Shown in pieces: positions 1 to 11,970 of a stretch of 37,613 nt of DNA. Location of the stretch: contig BLLT01000015.1 in assembly GCA_011958945.1 (NCBI GenBank), forward strand, positions 1-37,613. The letters are read 5' to 3'. Under the pieces are notes generated by a model. It did no database searches. It was not told the origin of the DNA and was given only the letters and a program-made list of their open reading frames with translations. The DNA is from Lachnospiraceae bacterium. GTDB lineage: Bacteria > Bacillota > Clostridia > Lachnospirales > Lachnospiraceae. Every line of letters begins with the position of its first letter. Within the stretch, counting starts at the first letter, position 1. The translations under genes and the position numbers were made by a program.

Positions 1-966
1 ATGGAATTGGGGATAGAAACGCTGATTGAAGGAAAAATTGAGGAAAAAGGCATCATAGCCCTGGATGCTAAAATTTTCCTGGAAATCGTAAGAAAGCTTC
101 CGGATAATGAAATTACCATCGTTACCGATGATAATTTTAAAACTACGATTACCTGTGAAAAATCAAAATTTAATATTATTGGCAAGTCAGGGGAAGATTT
201 TTCTTATCTGCCTGTTATTGAAAAGATTGACTCTATTATTATTTCCCAGTTTACTTTGAAGGAAGTTGTAAGGCAGACGATTTTTTCCATAGCGGATAAC
301 GATAACAATAAATTAATGACTGGTGAATTGTTTGAAATTAATGAGGATATTTTAAAAGTGGTATCTTTGGACGGGCATAGGATTTCTATCCGTAAGATCA
401 GGCTGAAGAATTTTTATATGCCGAAAAAAGTTGTTGTGCCAGGGAAAACTTTAAACGAAATAAGTAAGATATTATCTGGCGACATGGACAAGGACGTACA
501 TATTTTCTTTACGGATAAACATATTGTTTTTGAATTTGATAATACTACGGTAGTTTCCCGTCTTATAGAAGGGGATTATTTTAAAATAGACCAGATGCTG
601 TCCAGCGATTATGAGACTAAAGTGAGAATCAATAAAAAAGAATTCCTCAATTGTATCGACAGGGCGACTTTGCTTGTGAAGGAAGGGGATAAGAAGCCCA
701 TAATTATAAATATTACCGATGGTATGATGGAACTGAAAATCAATTCTGCGGTGGGCAGCATGAACGAGGAAATAGATATCGATAAAAAGGGCAAGGATAT
801 TATGATTGGGTTCAATCCGAAATTCCTCATTGATGCATTGCGGGTAATTGATGACGAAGAAGTGGACATCTATCTGGTAAATCCAAAGGCTCCATGTTTT
901 ATCAGGGATTCCGATGAAAAATATATTTATCTGATTCTGCCGGTAAACTTTACGACTGTAAACTGA
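1..966 (+). CDS. dnaN: DNA polymerase III beta subunit (sliding clamp), 5'-truncated by window edge
   Basis: This is the ring-shaped processivity clamp that tethers DNA polymerase III to the template. The visible 321 residues carry the family's features, including the early ELGIETLIEG segment, a SLDGHRISIR-like motif near residue 125 and the C-terminal ILPVNF tail that closes the third clamp domain. Bacterial clamps are usually about 365-370 residues, and the first visible segment normally sits near residue 50. The ATG at base 1 is therefore almost certainly an internal Met, with about 50 residues lying off the left edge. Downstream yaaA, recF, gyrB and gyrA give the classic dnaA-dnaN-yaaA-recF-gyrB-gyrA order, so dnaA is expected immediately to the left. 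Confidence 0.97.
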   Translation: MELGIETLIEGKIEEKGIIALDAKIFLEIVRKLPDNEITIVTDDNFKTTITCEKSKFNIIGKSGEDFSYLPVIEKIDSIIISQFTLKEVVRQTIFSIADNDNNKLMTGELFEINEDILKVVSLDGHRISIRKIRLKNFYMPKKVVVPGKTLNEISKILSGDMDKDVHIFFTDKHIVFEFDNTTVVSRLIEGDYFKIDQMLSSDYETKVRINKKEFLNCIDRATLLVKEGDKKPIIINITDGMMELKINSAVGSMNEEIDIDKKGKDIMIGFNPKFLIDALRVIDDEEVDIYLVNPKAPCFIRDSDEKYIYLILPVNFTTVN

Positions 967-1013
967 ATCAATGGTTTTAGCCGTTACAGAAAAAGAGAAT
1001 AAGAAGGGAAAAT

Positions 1014-1223
1014 ATGGAAATAATAAAAATTAAGGATGAGTTTATAAAACTTGGCCAGGTATTGAAATTAGCGGGATGGGTAGGAAGTGGCTTGGATGCG
1101 AAGATGGTAATACTAGACGGCCTGGTAAAAGTAAATGGAGAAATTGTGCTTCAGAGGGGGAAAAAAATTTACCAAGGGGATATAGTAGAATTCGATGGAA
1201 AATCGTTAAAAGTACAGAACTAA
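1014..1223 (+). CDS. yaaA: S4-domain RNA-binding protein YaaA
   Basis: A 69-residue protein that is essentially a single S4 RNA-binding fold: a LGQVLKLAGWVGSG helix-turn segment, then VKVNGEIVLQRGKKI and a closing GDIVEFDG strand. S4 domains bind structured RNA. The cellular role of the yaaA family is not settled, although its place between dnaN and recF is highly conserved in Firmicutes. The start is preceded by GAAGGG about 7 bases upstream. The gene begins 47 bases after dnaN and ends 26 bases before recF, so the three are probably co-transcribed. Confidence 0.93.
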   Translation: MEIIKIKDEFIKLGQVLKLAGWVGSGLDAKMVILDGLVKVNGEIVLQRGKKIYQGDIVEFDGKSLKVQN

Positions 1224-1249
1224 TTATATTTCAGTCAAAGGTGTAATAT

Positions 1250-2329
1250 ATGATTATAAAATCGTTGGAACTGATGAATTTCAGGAATTATGAATTCTTG
1301 GATTTGAAATTCAGTGAAGGAACCAATATTCTGTATGGTGATAATGCACAGGGAAAGACGAATGTGCTGGAAGCGATTTATTTATCCGCTACTACGAAGT
1401 CACATAAAGGAAGTAAAGATAGGGATATTGTAAGTTTCGGCAAAGAGGAAGCCCATATAAGGGCTTATCTTGAAAAAGATGAAAATGAATATAAGATAGA
1501 CATGCATCTTCGTAAAAATAAGTCTAAAGGAGTTGCTGTAGATGGACAGAAGTTAAAAAAAGCGGCAGAACTTTTAGGCTTATTAAATGTTGTCTTTTTT
1601 TCTCCTGAGGATTTGAGTATAATTAAAAATGGCCCTGCTGAAAGAAGAAGATTTGTGGATATGGAGTTATGTCAGCTGGATAATTTTTATCTCTATAATC
1701 TGAATCATTATAACAAAATTGTCAATCAGAGAAATAAGCTTTTAAAGGACATATATTTTAATCCACAGTTAAAAGATACATTGAATATATGGGATTCCCA
1801 GTTGGTTTCTTTTGGGAGTAAGATTATAGAAAGACGGCGTGTTTTTATAGAACAGCTAAATGAAATTATATATGGCATACATAAGAAATTATCGGGGGAT
1901 AAAGAAGAACTTATAATTCATTATGAGCCGGATGTGGAAATTGACAGCTTTGAGGATGCCCTGAAAAAAAGCCAGGAAAAAGATATGAAGCTGAAACAGA
2001 CTCATGTAGGCCCCCATAGGGATGACTTTTCCTTTATGGCTGAAAATATAGATATCCGTAAGTTTGGTTCACAGGGACAGCAAAGGACGGCTGCTCTATC
2101 TTTGAAGCTTTCGGAAATAGAACTAGTAAAAAAAATAACAAAGGATACGCCGGTATTATTGTTGGATGATGTGCTGTCGGAACTGGACAGCAACAGGCAG
2201 AATTATCTTTTAAATAGTATAGGGGATATACAAACAATTATAACCTGCACCGGTTTGGATGAATTCGTCAATAACCGGTTTGAAATAAATAAAGTATTCA
2301 AAGTAGTGGAAGGAACAATACAGGAATAA
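1250..2329 (+). CDS. recF: DNA replication and repair protein RecF
   Basis: An SMC-like ATPase that loads RecA at single-stranded gaps with RecO and RecR. The 359 residues match the family's usual length. The N-terminus has the MNFRNYEFLDL opening typical of RecF, then a Walker A motif GDNAQGKTN around residue 31-39. A signature region SQGQQRTAALSLKL and the Walker B/D-loop LLLDDVLSELD lie near residues 275-310. It sits in its conserved place between yaaA and gyrB, with a 31-base gap to gyrB. Nothing appears truncated. Confidence 0.97.
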   Translation: MIIKSLELMNFRNYEFLDLKFSEGTNILYGDNAQGKTNVLEAIYLSATTKSHKGSKDRDIVSFGKEEAHIRAYLEKDENEYKIDMHLRKNKSKGVAVDGQKLKKAAELLGLLNVVFFSPEDLSIIKNGPAERRRFVDMELCQLDNFYLYNLNHYNKIVNQRNKLLKDIYFNPQLKDTLNIWDSQLVSFGSKIIERRRVFIEQLNEIIYGIHKKLSGDKEELIIHYEPDVEIDSFEDALKKSQEKDMKLKQTHVGPHRDDFSFMAENIDIRKFGSQGQQRTAALSLKLSEIELVKKITKDTPVLLLDDVLSELDSNRQNYLLNSIGDIQTIITCTGLDEFVNNRFEINKVFKVVEGTIQE

Positions 2330-2339
2330 TTCGTTTTGA

Positions 2340-4295
<1,956 letters not shown>

Positions 4296-4321
4296 GCTTA
4301 TAAAATGTTTGGATTGAGGCA

Positions 4322-4380
4322 TGAAAAGGTTTTTCACAAAACATATAAATGAGATGCATAAAACTGCGCAGAAGTGGAGT
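4322..4380 (+). repeat. Shortened copy of interspersed leader element upstream of gyrA
   Basis: A small inverted repeat TGAAAA-GGT-TTTTCA (4322-4336) is followed by ATGCATAAAACTGCGCAGAA and GTGGAG. The ATGCATAAA and TGCGCAGAAGTGGAG segments align with the two flanks of the full copy before the ABC ATPase gene, as if the CCCGG hairpin between them were absent. GTGGAG lies just before the gyrA ATG and serves as its ribosome binding site. Homology rests on about 25 matching bases plus equal placement, so it is an inference. Confidence 0.5.
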
Positions 4381-4385
4381 AATTA

Positions 4386-6953
4386 ATGGAAGATAATATT
4401 TTTGATAAGATTCATGATGTGGATTTGAAGAAGACAATGGAGAATTCGTATATTGATTATGCGATGAGCGTTATTGCTTCCAGGGCATTGCCGGATGTGA
4501 GGGATGGCTTAAAACCGGTGCAGAGGAGGGTTCTTTATTCAATGATAGAGTTGAATAACGGCCCTGATAAGCCGCATAGAAAATGTGCCCGTATCGTGGG
4601 TGATACAATGGGTAAATATCATCCTCACGGGGATAGTTCCATTTATGGGGCGTTAGTCAATATGGCGCAGCCTTGGTCTACCCATTATCCTTTGGTGGAT
4701 GGCCATGGGAATTTTGGTTCTGTGGATGGAGATGGGGCGGCAGCTATGCGTTATACGGAGGCAAGGCTGTCTAAAATCTCAATGGAAATGCTGGCAGATA
4801 TCAATAAGGATACTGTGGATTTCATTCCTAACTTCGATGAAACGGAGAAAGAGCCTTCCGTTCTGCCCAGCCGTTTTCCTAATCTTTTAGTGAATGGTAC
4901 CACGGGGATTGCTGTTGGTATGGCTACGAATATACCTCCTCATAATTTGAGGGAGGTCATAAGCGCTGTTGTAAAAATTATAGATAACCGGATAGATGAG
5001 GACAGGGATACGGAGATGGAAGAGATTCTTTCTATCGTAAAAGCGCCTGATTTTCCTACCGGAGGGGTTATATTAGGAACGAGGGGCAGCGAAGAGGCAT
5101 ACCGCACCGGCAGGGGTAAGGTAAGGGTGCGCGCCGTATCGGATATAGAAACTATGCCCAATGGGAAAAGCCGTATAATTGTGACGGAACTGCCTTATAT
5201 GGTGAATAAGGCAAATCTGATACTGAAAATTGCGGAACTGGTGAAATTAAAGAAAATAGATGGAATTACTGACCTTCGGGATGAATCCGACAGGGAAGGT
5301 ATGCGGATTGTGATAGAGCTGAGAAGGGATGCCAATGCCAATGTAATTATGAACCAGCTTTATAAGCATACCCAGATGCAGGATACCTTTGGCATTATAA
5401 TGCTTGCCTTGGTGAATAATGAGCCCAAGGTTATGAATATTCTGGATATGCTGACCAATTATTTGGCTCATCAGGAAGAAGTAGTTACAAGAAGGACAAA
5501 ATATGATTTAAATAAGGCCGAGGAAAGAGATCATATATTACAGGGGTTATTGATTGCCCTTGACCATATTGATGAAGTAATTCAGATTATAAGAAGCAGC
5601 GAAAATGTGCAGAGGGCAAAGGAAAGGTTGATTGAACGTTTTGCCCTAAGCGATGCCCAGGCCCAGGCTATTGTGGATATGAGGCTGCGTACCCTGACCG
5701 GCTTGGAAAGGGATAAGATAGAAAATGAACATAAAGAGCTGTTGAAGAAAATTGCGGAGTTAAAAGCTATTCTGGCCGACAGAAAATTATTATTAGGGGT
5801 TATTAAAGAAGAAATTTCCATTATCTCTGAAAAATACGGGGATGACAGGAAAAGTGTTATAGGTTTTGATGCTTATGATATTTCCATGGAAGATTTGATA
5901 CCGAAGGATAATACTATAATCGCAATGACAAGCCTTGGGTATATTAAAAGGATGACCATTGACAATTTTAAAAGCCAGAATAGGGGAGGTAAAGGCATCA
6001 AAGGGATGCAGACCATTGAGGAAGATTATATTGAAGACTTGCTGATGACGACTACCCATCATTATATTATGTTCTTTACCAACTTTGGAAGGGTATACAG
6101 GCTGAAAGCCTATGAAATACCGGAAGCCAGCAGAACGGCCAGGGGAACGGCTATTATAAATCTGCTGCAGCTTAATCCGGGGGAAAAGATTTCTGCAATT
6201 ATTCCCATTAAAGATTATGAGAATAATAAAAATCTTTTCATGGCAACGAAAAAAGGCATTGTAAAGAAAACTCATATAATAGAGTATTCAAATGTAAGGA
6301 AAAACGGCCTTGCGGCTATCAATTTACGTGAAGATGATGAATTGATAGAAGTTAAGATTACTGATAAGGATACGGATATTTTCCTTGTAACCAAGCAGGG
6401 CGTATGTATCAGGTTTAAGGAAACGGATGTCAGGTCTACGGGAAGAATGTCCATGGGCGTTATAGGAATGAATCTGAACGATGGGGATGAAGTGGTAGGT
6501 ATGCAGTTAGACCATCAAGGGGATTCCCTCCTTATTGTTTCGGAAAACGGTATGGGCAAGAGGACTTATCTGGAGGAATTTTCCGTTCAGAAAAGGGGCG
6601 GTAAAGGCGTTAAATGTTATAAGATTACGGATAAGACAGGTTATGTGGTGGGAGTAAAGGGAGTTAATAACGACCATGAGATTATGATGATAACTACTTC
6701 CGGTACGATTATCCAGTTAAGGATGGAGGATATTTCTACCTTTGGAAGGGTTACATCGGGTGTTAAGATGATTAACCTGGATGAAGGCTCTAAGGTGGCT
6801 AAAATAGCCAAGGTAAGGGAAAAGGTATCGGATGGAGACCATGAATTCGATAATTTTGAAGATGCCTTAGAGAATATTCCGGAAAACGAAAAAAATCCTG
6901 TGATTCCTGACGGTGAAGAAGAGGTTACTTTGCCGAAGGAAGAGAATGAATAA
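4386..6953 (+). CDS. gyrA: DNA gyrase subunit A
   Basis: The DNA-cleaving and DNA-wrapping subunit of gyrase. The 855 residues include the breakage-reunion domain with catalytic Tyr123 in [11 protein letters not shown] six-bladed wrapping domain follows, with a GyrA-box-like NRGGKGIKG near residue 535 and a second KRGGKGVKC blade repeat. The tail is acidic ([14 protein letters not shown], ending in KEENE). The quinolone-determining segment reads [13 protein letters not shown], so Ser84 is present but residue 88, equivalent to E. coli Asp87, is glycine. The start is supported by GTGGAG about 7 bases upstream. The gene ends in a GC-rich terminator. Confidence 0.98.
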   Translation: MEDNIFDKIHDVDLKKTMENSYIDYAMSVIASRALPDVRDGLKPVQRRVLYSMIELNNGPDKPHRKCARIVGDTMGKYHPHGDSSIYGALVNMAQPWSTHYPLVDGHGNFGSVDGDGAAAMRYTEARLSKISMEMLADINKDTVDFIPNFDETEKEPSVLPSRFPNLLVNGTTGIAVGMATNIPPHNLREVISAVVKIIDNRIDEDRDTEMEEILSIVKAPDFPTGGVILGTRGSEEAYRTGRGKVRVRAVSDIETMPNGKSRIIVTELPYMVNKANLILKIAELVKLKKIDGITDLRDESDREGMRIVIELRRDANANVIMNQLYKHTQMQDTFGIIMLALVNNEPKVMNILDMLTNYLAHQEEVVTRRTKYDLNKAEERDHILQGLLIALDHIDEVIQIIRSSENVQRAKERLIERFALSDAQAQAIVDMRLRTLTGLERDKIENEHKELLKKIAELKAILADRKLLLGVIKEEISIISEKYGDDRKSVIGFDAYDISMEDLIPKDNTIIAMTSLGYIKRMTIDNFKSQNRGGKGIKGMQTIEEDYIEDLLMTTTHHYIMFFTNFGRVYRLKAYEIPEASRTARGTAIINLLQLNPGEKISAIIPIKDYENNKNLFMATKKGIVKKTHIIEYSNVRKNGLAAINLREDDELIEVKITDKDTDIFLVTKQGVCIRFKETDVRSTGRMSMGVIGMNLNDGDEVVGMQLDHQGDSLLIVSENGMGKRTYLEEFSVQKRGGKGVKCYKITDKTGYVVGVKGVNNDHEIMMITTSGTIIQLRMEDISTFGRVTSGVKMINLDEGSKVAKIAKVREKVSDGDHEFDNFEDALENIPENEKNPVIPDGEEEVTLPKEENE

Positions 6954-8523
6954 GATTTGAATAAACTATAATTGGGCGGCGGCAGAATTCAGTATTTTCA
7001 TTTACTGTATTGCCGCCGCTTTCTTTATTTTTATGATTTGTTTCTGGAATATGAAAAGGATTTTCAAAAAGTAATTTCGGTGTATAACCTCCCCCTTTTT
7101 TCCATAGGATGGTAAGTGGAATCAGGCTGTATTTTTTTATTTCATAACCGCCTGGTGCCGGAACTACGGTAAAGTGCGCCATCCCGCCTTTTATACAGGA
7201 TTCTTCCGGCTGGACGCTGACGTAATTTCCAATGGAATAATATATCAGCATTTTGTGCCCATCCGTACTTTCCAGCATTTCATAAGGCTGCAATATATGC
7301 GGATGCGTTCCTATTACTACATTTACCTTATTCTCAAGAAAAAAAGAAGCCCATTTTCTTTGAAAATCATCAATTTCTTCCGTATTTTCCGTTCCCCAAT
7401 GTGTAAATATAATAATAAAATCCGCTTCCTTTCGAGCCTTCTCTATATCAATCCGGATTTGTTCTTCATCTTCCAGAAGATGCACCATATATGGATAACT
7501 TTTCGGCAAAGGGATGCCGTTTGTGTCATAGGTGTAATTGAACAAGGCAAACTTTATATTGTTTCTCATTATAATTTCATAAGGTTTATTTTCAGGTTCT
7601 TCCGTTGTCTGAATGCCAAGGCAAAGAATTCCATGTTTGGTAAAAAAATTTTTGGTGGTATGGATTCCCTCCGTTCCCTGGTCAAGTGCATGGTTTGTGG
7701 CACAGGTGACCACATGAAACCCTGCATTTACGATGGCATCCCCCACCTGAATGGGAGTTCCGAACCTTGGGTAGTCACTGTATTTGGAAGAATCCGTTAC
7801 AAAGGGGGTTTCCTGATTGATAACGGCGATGTCATTTTCCCCAATCGTTTCTATCATATGTTCATATAGAAAATTGAAATCACCTCCGTGATTTAAACCG
7901 TATTTATAAATAGGCTCGTGAATCAGGTTATCTCCAAATACAGCAAAAGAAATTTCTGCCTCTTCTTTTTTAAATCCCCAAGAATCCCACTTCCAGTAAC
8001 TTATTTCCCCTTCAGGTTCAGTCAATAAGAGATATTTTGCATATTGATTTCCGCCGCCGGATGATATGTTTGCTACATCCTGTCCGATATAGGAAGACAT
8101 CCATTTAGGTTGTATCTCATGGTTCACATATTCATAAACAAATATATGCTGAGACCATTTTTTTTCATCTTTTTCAATCCAGAAAGGTTTATACTTTCCA
8201 AATCTCCCTTTTTTCCAGCAAAGAAGAATTAATTCGTCCATACCATCATAGTCTATGTCGGCAGAGAGTATCTGCTGTACTTTTACTCCTTTTGGGGATT
8301 TCCATATTTCCCTGTTTTCCAGGGAAACATAGGCGGTTTTATTTTTAAGGGAAATATGATAACTGCCCGATGTATCCGTTATATTATTTTCTTCCCAGAC
8401 AGCCCATCCTGGCAGGAATGTACCGCAATTCCATAGGATATACAATACGATGCCGGACAGAATAAAAACAATGATTGTTATAATTATTTTTTTATATGAA
8501 AAGGTTATATTTTTTAATTTCAT
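6925..8523 (-). CDS. CapA-family metallophosphoesterase-like protein, membrane anchored
   Basis: A 532-residue protein with one N-terminal membrane helix (about residues 12-32). An extracytoplasmic region follows with an FG-GAP-like acidic loop, DIDYDGMDE. The C-terminal half is a PGA_cap/CapA domain showing [46 protein letters not shown] and YSIGNYV. CapA-family proteins act in poly-gamma-glutamate or surface polymer export. The catalytic role of this member is unknown, and no capB/capC homologue is present. The start lies one base after the stop of the DUF3160 gene with a weak ribosome binding site, suggesting translational coupling. The last 29 bases overlap the end of convergent gyrA, and roughly the last 30 residues (after about NHKNKESGG) are translated across the gyrA terminator palindrome. 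Confidence 0.85.
   Translation of the reverse strand: MKLKNITFSYKKIIITIIVFILSGIVLYILWNCGTFLPGWAVWEENNITDTSGSYHISLKNKTAYVSLENREIWKSPKGVKVQQILSADIDYDGMDELILLCWKKGRFGKYKPFWIEKDEKKWSQHIFVYEYVNHEIQPKWMSSYIGQDVANISSGGGNQYAKYLLLTEPEGEISYWKWDSWGFKKEEAEISFAVFGDNLIHEPIYKYGLNHGGDFNFLYEHMIETIGENDIAVINQETPFVTDSSKYSDYPRFGTPIQVGDAIVNAGFHVVTCATNHALDQGTEGIHTTKNFFTKHGILCLGIQTTEEPENKPYEIIMRNNIKFALFNYTYDTNGIPLPKSYPYMVHLLEDEEQIRIDIEKARKEADFIIIFTHWGTENTEEIDDFQRKWASFFLENKVNVVIGTHPHILQPYEMLESTDGHKMLIYYSIGNYVSVQPEESCIKGGMAHFTVVPAPGGYEIKKYSLIPLTILWKKGGGYTPKLLFENPFHIPETNHKNKESGGNTVNENTEFCRRPIIVYSNLIHSLPSAK
6975..7030 (+). terminator. Rho-independent terminator of gyrA
   Basis: GCGGCGGCA pairs perfectly with TGCCGCCGC across a 26-base interior that contains a smaller CAGTA/TACTG stem. 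A T-rich run (TTTCTTTATTTTT) follows on the + strand. It lies within the C-terminal codons of the opposing CapA-type gene. Confidence 0.85.
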
Positions 8524-8524
8524 T

Positions 8525-10804
8525 TTAATATCGGTAGCTTAGTGTCCATTGGGGTTGATTTATCGGTATTTCACCAAAATTCCAGTTTCCGTTTTCATCC
8601 GCCTGAAACCCCATCATATAACGCCACTTCGAATCTGTAAGGCGGTCATCAATGGGCCAGGGGAACTGATAAAATGAATATACGCTGCCTTTTGCTATTT
8701 TTACTTTTCCATCCACTTTGACTGCAACATAGATGGTAGACGGATTTCCGGTTGCTATTTCCAGTATTTGCCCATTTGGGTCTGTAGCAATATCTACTAC
8801 GATGGCAGCAGGGAGTTCCTGGGTATGTATTCCATCATTATTTTTTGGTAAGGTTTCCATCCAGAAATGCTCCAAGTTTCCGCCATAATTTCTTATAAAT
8901 TCATATTCTTCGTCACTTAGAACTTCATCTTGTAGTTCTTTTTTAGAAATAATAAAGAATTTCTCTGCTATTTCTTTTAACCTCATTAGGTTTTCTTCAT
9001 CTATTTTATCAAGCATCCTATATTTTTTCAGCCCGTCTGCTGTCAAACTAGCAAGACAGGCAAACCTTGAATATACAAGTGGTTCTGGTTCTACGTAACC
9101 TCTGTCATCCGGTTCCTCTTCCATATACCATCCCATTTCAGCCATAATTTGCTTTGTATAAAGGACAGTATCATGTTTTAGTTCCGCAAAACTACCTGCA
9201 AAACATTCTAAATTCTTTTTTGTCCATTCTTCATTCTGCATAAAGAAAGGATAGCCTTCCCCTTTCTTATCAAGAAGTGGGCGGAGGGTATTCAGCCAGT
9301 TGGCATAGAGGCTTGCTGTCCATAATGTTTGGTTGGAATCCGATAAGCTTTCTTTAAGCTTTGCCATATTTTCCGAATAATTTTTATATTCAGTATCGCC
9401 TTGTTGAGTTAGAATCTGAAGGGCCATATCTGAACCAAGAGCTGCGGGAACATCCAATACATCGGGCAGCATACGATTATCGCCAAAACTGTTTTGTTGG
9501 ACGTTATCATAAATAAGCTGCTGCATAATTGCCGCATCTATGGTAAAACGTTGCCCCATGAAGCGGAATCCTGGTATTGCATAGCTTTCCCATTCCATGA
9601 TAGGGATGGAATTTATCTTAGGGGATTCAAGGTTTGCTGTCATTTCGTGGAATTTATTGAAATTTTCCTGATTATTTGGCAAATCGTTGACTGATATATC
9701 TTTGCCATAGGCAGCTTCAATTAGAGGCCAATATTCAAAAATGCCGGAATCATCGCTTGTTCCTGCGAAAAAAGATGTTACGGCATAAATGCCCTTCCAA
9801 AGTTTATAGCTTTCAGCATCTTCCGCTAAAGCCATTGTAATCAACAAGGCACTTTTATCCAACTCTTCTTTATCCTGCCGAAAATGAATTCTCCCGTACC
9901 ACATCATTGCTTTGAAATAAGACTCTAATTGTTCATCGCCTTCATAATATCCTCTTGGGATATATTGGCTGTAATCTTCTTCATCTTCTGTTATTGAGGA
10001 AATAGCAATTCCTTCTGCAATATTTATTTTTTCCAATTCCTGTGATACTGTCGCTTCGGCATAATAATAAGAAGGAATTTCTGCATTCAGAAGCTTTGCT
10101 CCCACGGAAAAAAATGCAACATTACGGGCGGCAGCTTCTTCCCATTCACTTCCTTTCAATGCTTCATATTGTTTTGTGCTATTTTCAGCCATTTTTATGC
10201 TCAATTCCGTAAGATTATTTTCCAGATGATTCTTCTCAATATTTTTCATCAAATGACTGAAATATAAATGATAGGTATGCATCAAGGAATCTACTGTTAT
10301 AAAGTTTGGAATCATGCAATATTTATTCCATTCATATACTTGAAAAAATTCACTGCCTGAAAGTCCATCTACAACAAACCCGTTTTTTATAAATTTTTCT
10401 TTCATTCCATCTTCCATATAGACTTGCCAAAGATTATCAATATTACTTAAGTCCGGTTCAATGATATAAGGCATGACATTTGGCGAAGGCATTTCTTCCT
10501 CTTTTATATCGCTGATATTTAATAAGGAAGGCCTGCTTTTTTCTTCTTGTATGGAAGCAGCTAAAATTTGTTTATTTGATTCACTATTTGTTTCAATATC
10601 TGTTTCTTTATTTGTTTCATGATCTGTTTTCTTTTCAGTATTTTCTCTTTCACTTTCGGGATATTCTTCGCTTTCATCCGCTGAATATATGTTGGATTCC
10701 TCGTTTGTGCCGGATGTTTCACTTATATTTGAAAGGCCGCATCCTCCCAGTATACATGTTGTCAGAATTATCGAAAGTATCCTTTTTATCGTTTTCTTTT
10801 TCAT
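8525..10804 (-). CDS. DUF3160-type lipoprotein
   Basis: A 759-residue exported protein. The N-terminus is a lipoprotein signal peptide with lipobox LGGC at Cys22. A Ser/Thr/Glu-rich linker of about 70 residues follows (ETNKETDIETNSES). The rest resembles the DUF3160 family, with FITVDSLMHTYHLYFSHLM near residue 180 and a conserved C-terminal region including AAIVVDIATDPNG and IYVAVKVDGKVKIAKGSVY. The function of DUF3160 is not established. It shares a transcription unit with the downstream CapA-type protein, so both may act at the cell envelope. The ribosome binding site is AAAGGGGG on the minus strand. The family assignment comes from motif memory and was not searched. Confidence 0.75.
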   Translation of the reverse strand: MKKKTIKRILSIILTTCILGGCGLSNISETSGTNEESNIYSADESEEYPESERENTEKKTDHETNKETDIETNSESNKQILAASIQEEKSRPSLLNISDIKEEEMPSPNVMPYIIEPDLSNIDNLWQVYMEDGMKEKFIKNGFVVDGLSGSEFFQVYEWNKYCMIPNFITVDSLMHTYHLYFSHLMKNIEKNHLENNLTELSIKMAENSTKQYEALKGSEWEEAAARNVAFFSVGAKLLNAEIPSYYYAEATVSQELEKINIAEGIAISSITEDEEDYSQYIPRGYYEGDEQLESYFKAMMWYGRIHFRQDKEELDKSALLITMALAEDAESYKLWKGIYAVTSFFAGTSDDSGIFEYWPLIEAAYGKDISVNDLPNNQENFNKFHEMTANLESPKINSIPIMEWESYAIPGFRFMGQRFTIDAAIMQQLIYDNVQQNSFGDNRMLPDVLDVPAALGSDMALQILTQQGDTEYKNYSENMAKLKESLSDSNQTLWTASLYANWLNTLRPLLDKKGEGYPFFMQNEEWTKKNLECFAGSFAELKHDTVLYTKQIMAEMGWYMEEEPDDRGYVEPEPLVYSRFACLASLTADGLKKYRMLDKIDEENLMRLKEIAEKFFIISKKELQDEVLSDEEYEFIRNYGGNLEHFWMETLPKNNDGIHTQELPAAIVVDIATDPNGQILEIATGNPSTIYVAVKVDGKVKIAKGSVYSFYQFPWPIDDRLTDSKWRYMMGFQADENGNWNFGEIPINQPQWTLSYRY

Positions 10805-10834
10805 AAATTACCCCCTTTCCGATATTTGAATTTT

Positions 10835-10840
10835 ATTATA
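10835..10840 (-). promoter_or_regulatory. Candidate -10 box for the DUF3160-capA operon
   Basis: The minus strand reads TATAAT, the perfect sigma-A -10 hexamer, about 30 bases before the start codon. No good TTGACA-like -35 box is seen at 17 bases. The inverted repeat just upstream could instead bind a regulator. Confidence 0.5.
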
Positions 10841-10850
10841 GCATATGCTG

Positions 10851-10872
10851 CCAATTTTAGATAGAAAATTGG
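10851..10872. promoter_or_regulatory. Perfect inverted repeat upstream of DUF3160 promoter (operator candidate)
   Basis: CCAATTTT-AGATAG-AAAATTGG is a perfect 8-bp inverted repeat with a 6-base spacer. On the minus strand it begins about 10 bases upstream of the candidate -10 box and covers the expected -35 region. It has the size and symmetry of a dimeric repressor or activator site. No cognate regulator is identified. Confidence 0.4.
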
Positions 10873-11007
10873 TGGTTTGAAAAAATATCCTTTTATTTTT
10901 CCTTATAATAGGCTACAATAATCCAAGAATCAAAAGCAAAAAAGTTCAATGCGTACAGATATTAAAAATGTAAAAATTTGTGTAAAAGCACGGAAACGGG
11001 GATAAGA

Positions 11008-11970
11008 ATGGAAGTAATTATTCAATTTGGGTTATTGGCTATAGGTTTTTTATTATTAATAAAAGGTGCAGACTGGTTTGTAGGAGGGGCATCGAAGATT
11101 GCGGATAGGTTTGGTATTCCTCAGTTGATTATAGGGTTGACTATAGTAGCTATGGGAACGAGCGCCCCGGAAGCTGCTGTGAGTATATCGGCGGCTGTTA
11201 AAAATACTGCGGAAAATAATAGTGCGGCAATTGCTATCGGAAATATTCTCGGAAGCAATATTTTGAACGTTTTGCTTATTCTTGGCATAACTGCGGTAAT
11301 TGTTACTATTCCGGTACAATTGTCTACGATAAAATATGAAATTCCTTTTATGATAATTATTACTTGCCTTTTGGCCGGGATAGGCTATTTTAAGGGACAT
11401 CTTGGCATGATAGACGGAATTCTTTTATGGTTTTTTATGATTTTATATTTCGTTTATTTAATTGTAATGGCCAGGAAAGGCCAGATTAGTGTAGGGGTTG
11501 AGGAAGGGGAAATAAAGGTAAATGAAAATATGTTCATGCTTTTAGTTCTGTTGGTGATAGGTATTATAGCTATTGTGGCCGGGAGTAATATTGCGGTGGA
11601 TGCAGCAACGGCTTTGGCCAGGATATTCGGGATGAATGAACGCTTGATTGGGCTGACAATAGTTGCTTTTGGTACATCCCTTCCGGAATTGATTACATCT
11701 ATTACCGCAGCTATGAAGAAGAAGGCGGATATTGCGGTAGGTAATATAGTTGGAAGTAACATTTTCAATATATTGTTCGTTATTGGAACTACATCGTTAA
11801 TTACCGATGTACCATATAATTATTCATTTAATTTTGATAGTATAGTCTGTATTGCTACTTCTTTTGTTCTCTTCCTTTGCGTATTAAAGAAAAAAAAGTT
11901 GAACCGTGTCCATGGGGGTATTCTTTTGTGCATGCTGGTGGCATATTATGGGAAGTTGATTTTCTATTAA
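11008..11970 (+). CDS. CaCA-family Na+/Ca2+ (or K+-dependent) antiporter, YrbG type
   Basis: A 320-residue integral membrane exchanger of the Ca2+:cation antiporter family. The two alpha-repeats are obvious. The first holds KGADWFVGG, then IGLTIVAMGTSAPEAAVS and IAIGNILGSNILNVLLILG. The second holds IGLTIVAFGTSLPELITS and IAVGNIVGSNIFNILFVIG. The acidic residues in the GTSAPE and GTSLPE motifs bind cation. About ten membrane helices are expected, and the length is normal for this bacterial branch. The ORF track starts at a TTG at 10978, but the ATG at 11008 has ACGGGGAT just upstream and begins the hydrophobic first helix, so it is preferred. Substrate is probably Na+/Ca2+, though not provable here. 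Confidence 0.9.
   Translation: MEVIIQFGLLAIGFLLLIKGADWFVGGASKIADRFGIPQLIIGLTIVAMGTSAPEAAVSISAAVKNTAENNSAAIAIGNILGSNILNVLLILGITAVIVTIPVQLSTIKYEIPFMIIITCLLAGIGYFKGHLGMIDGILLWFFMILYFVYLIVMARKGQISVGVEEGEIKVNENMFMLLVLLVIGIIAIVAGSNIAVDAATALARIFGMNERLIGLTIVAFGTSLPELITSITAAMKKKADIAVGNIVGSNIFNILFVIGTTSLITDVPYNYSFNFDSIVCIATSFVLFLCVLKKKKLNRVHGGILLCMLVAYYGKLIFY

Noticed and set aside
1-966. Replication origin within the window
   Set aside because: The gene order suggests oriC is nearby, but I see no DnaA-box cluster or AT-rich unwinding region in the window; it probably lies upstream of dnaN.
7174-7869. 231-residue + strand ORF
   Set aside because: It is antisense to the well-supported CapA-type gene, has low-quality composition and shows no recognisable domain.
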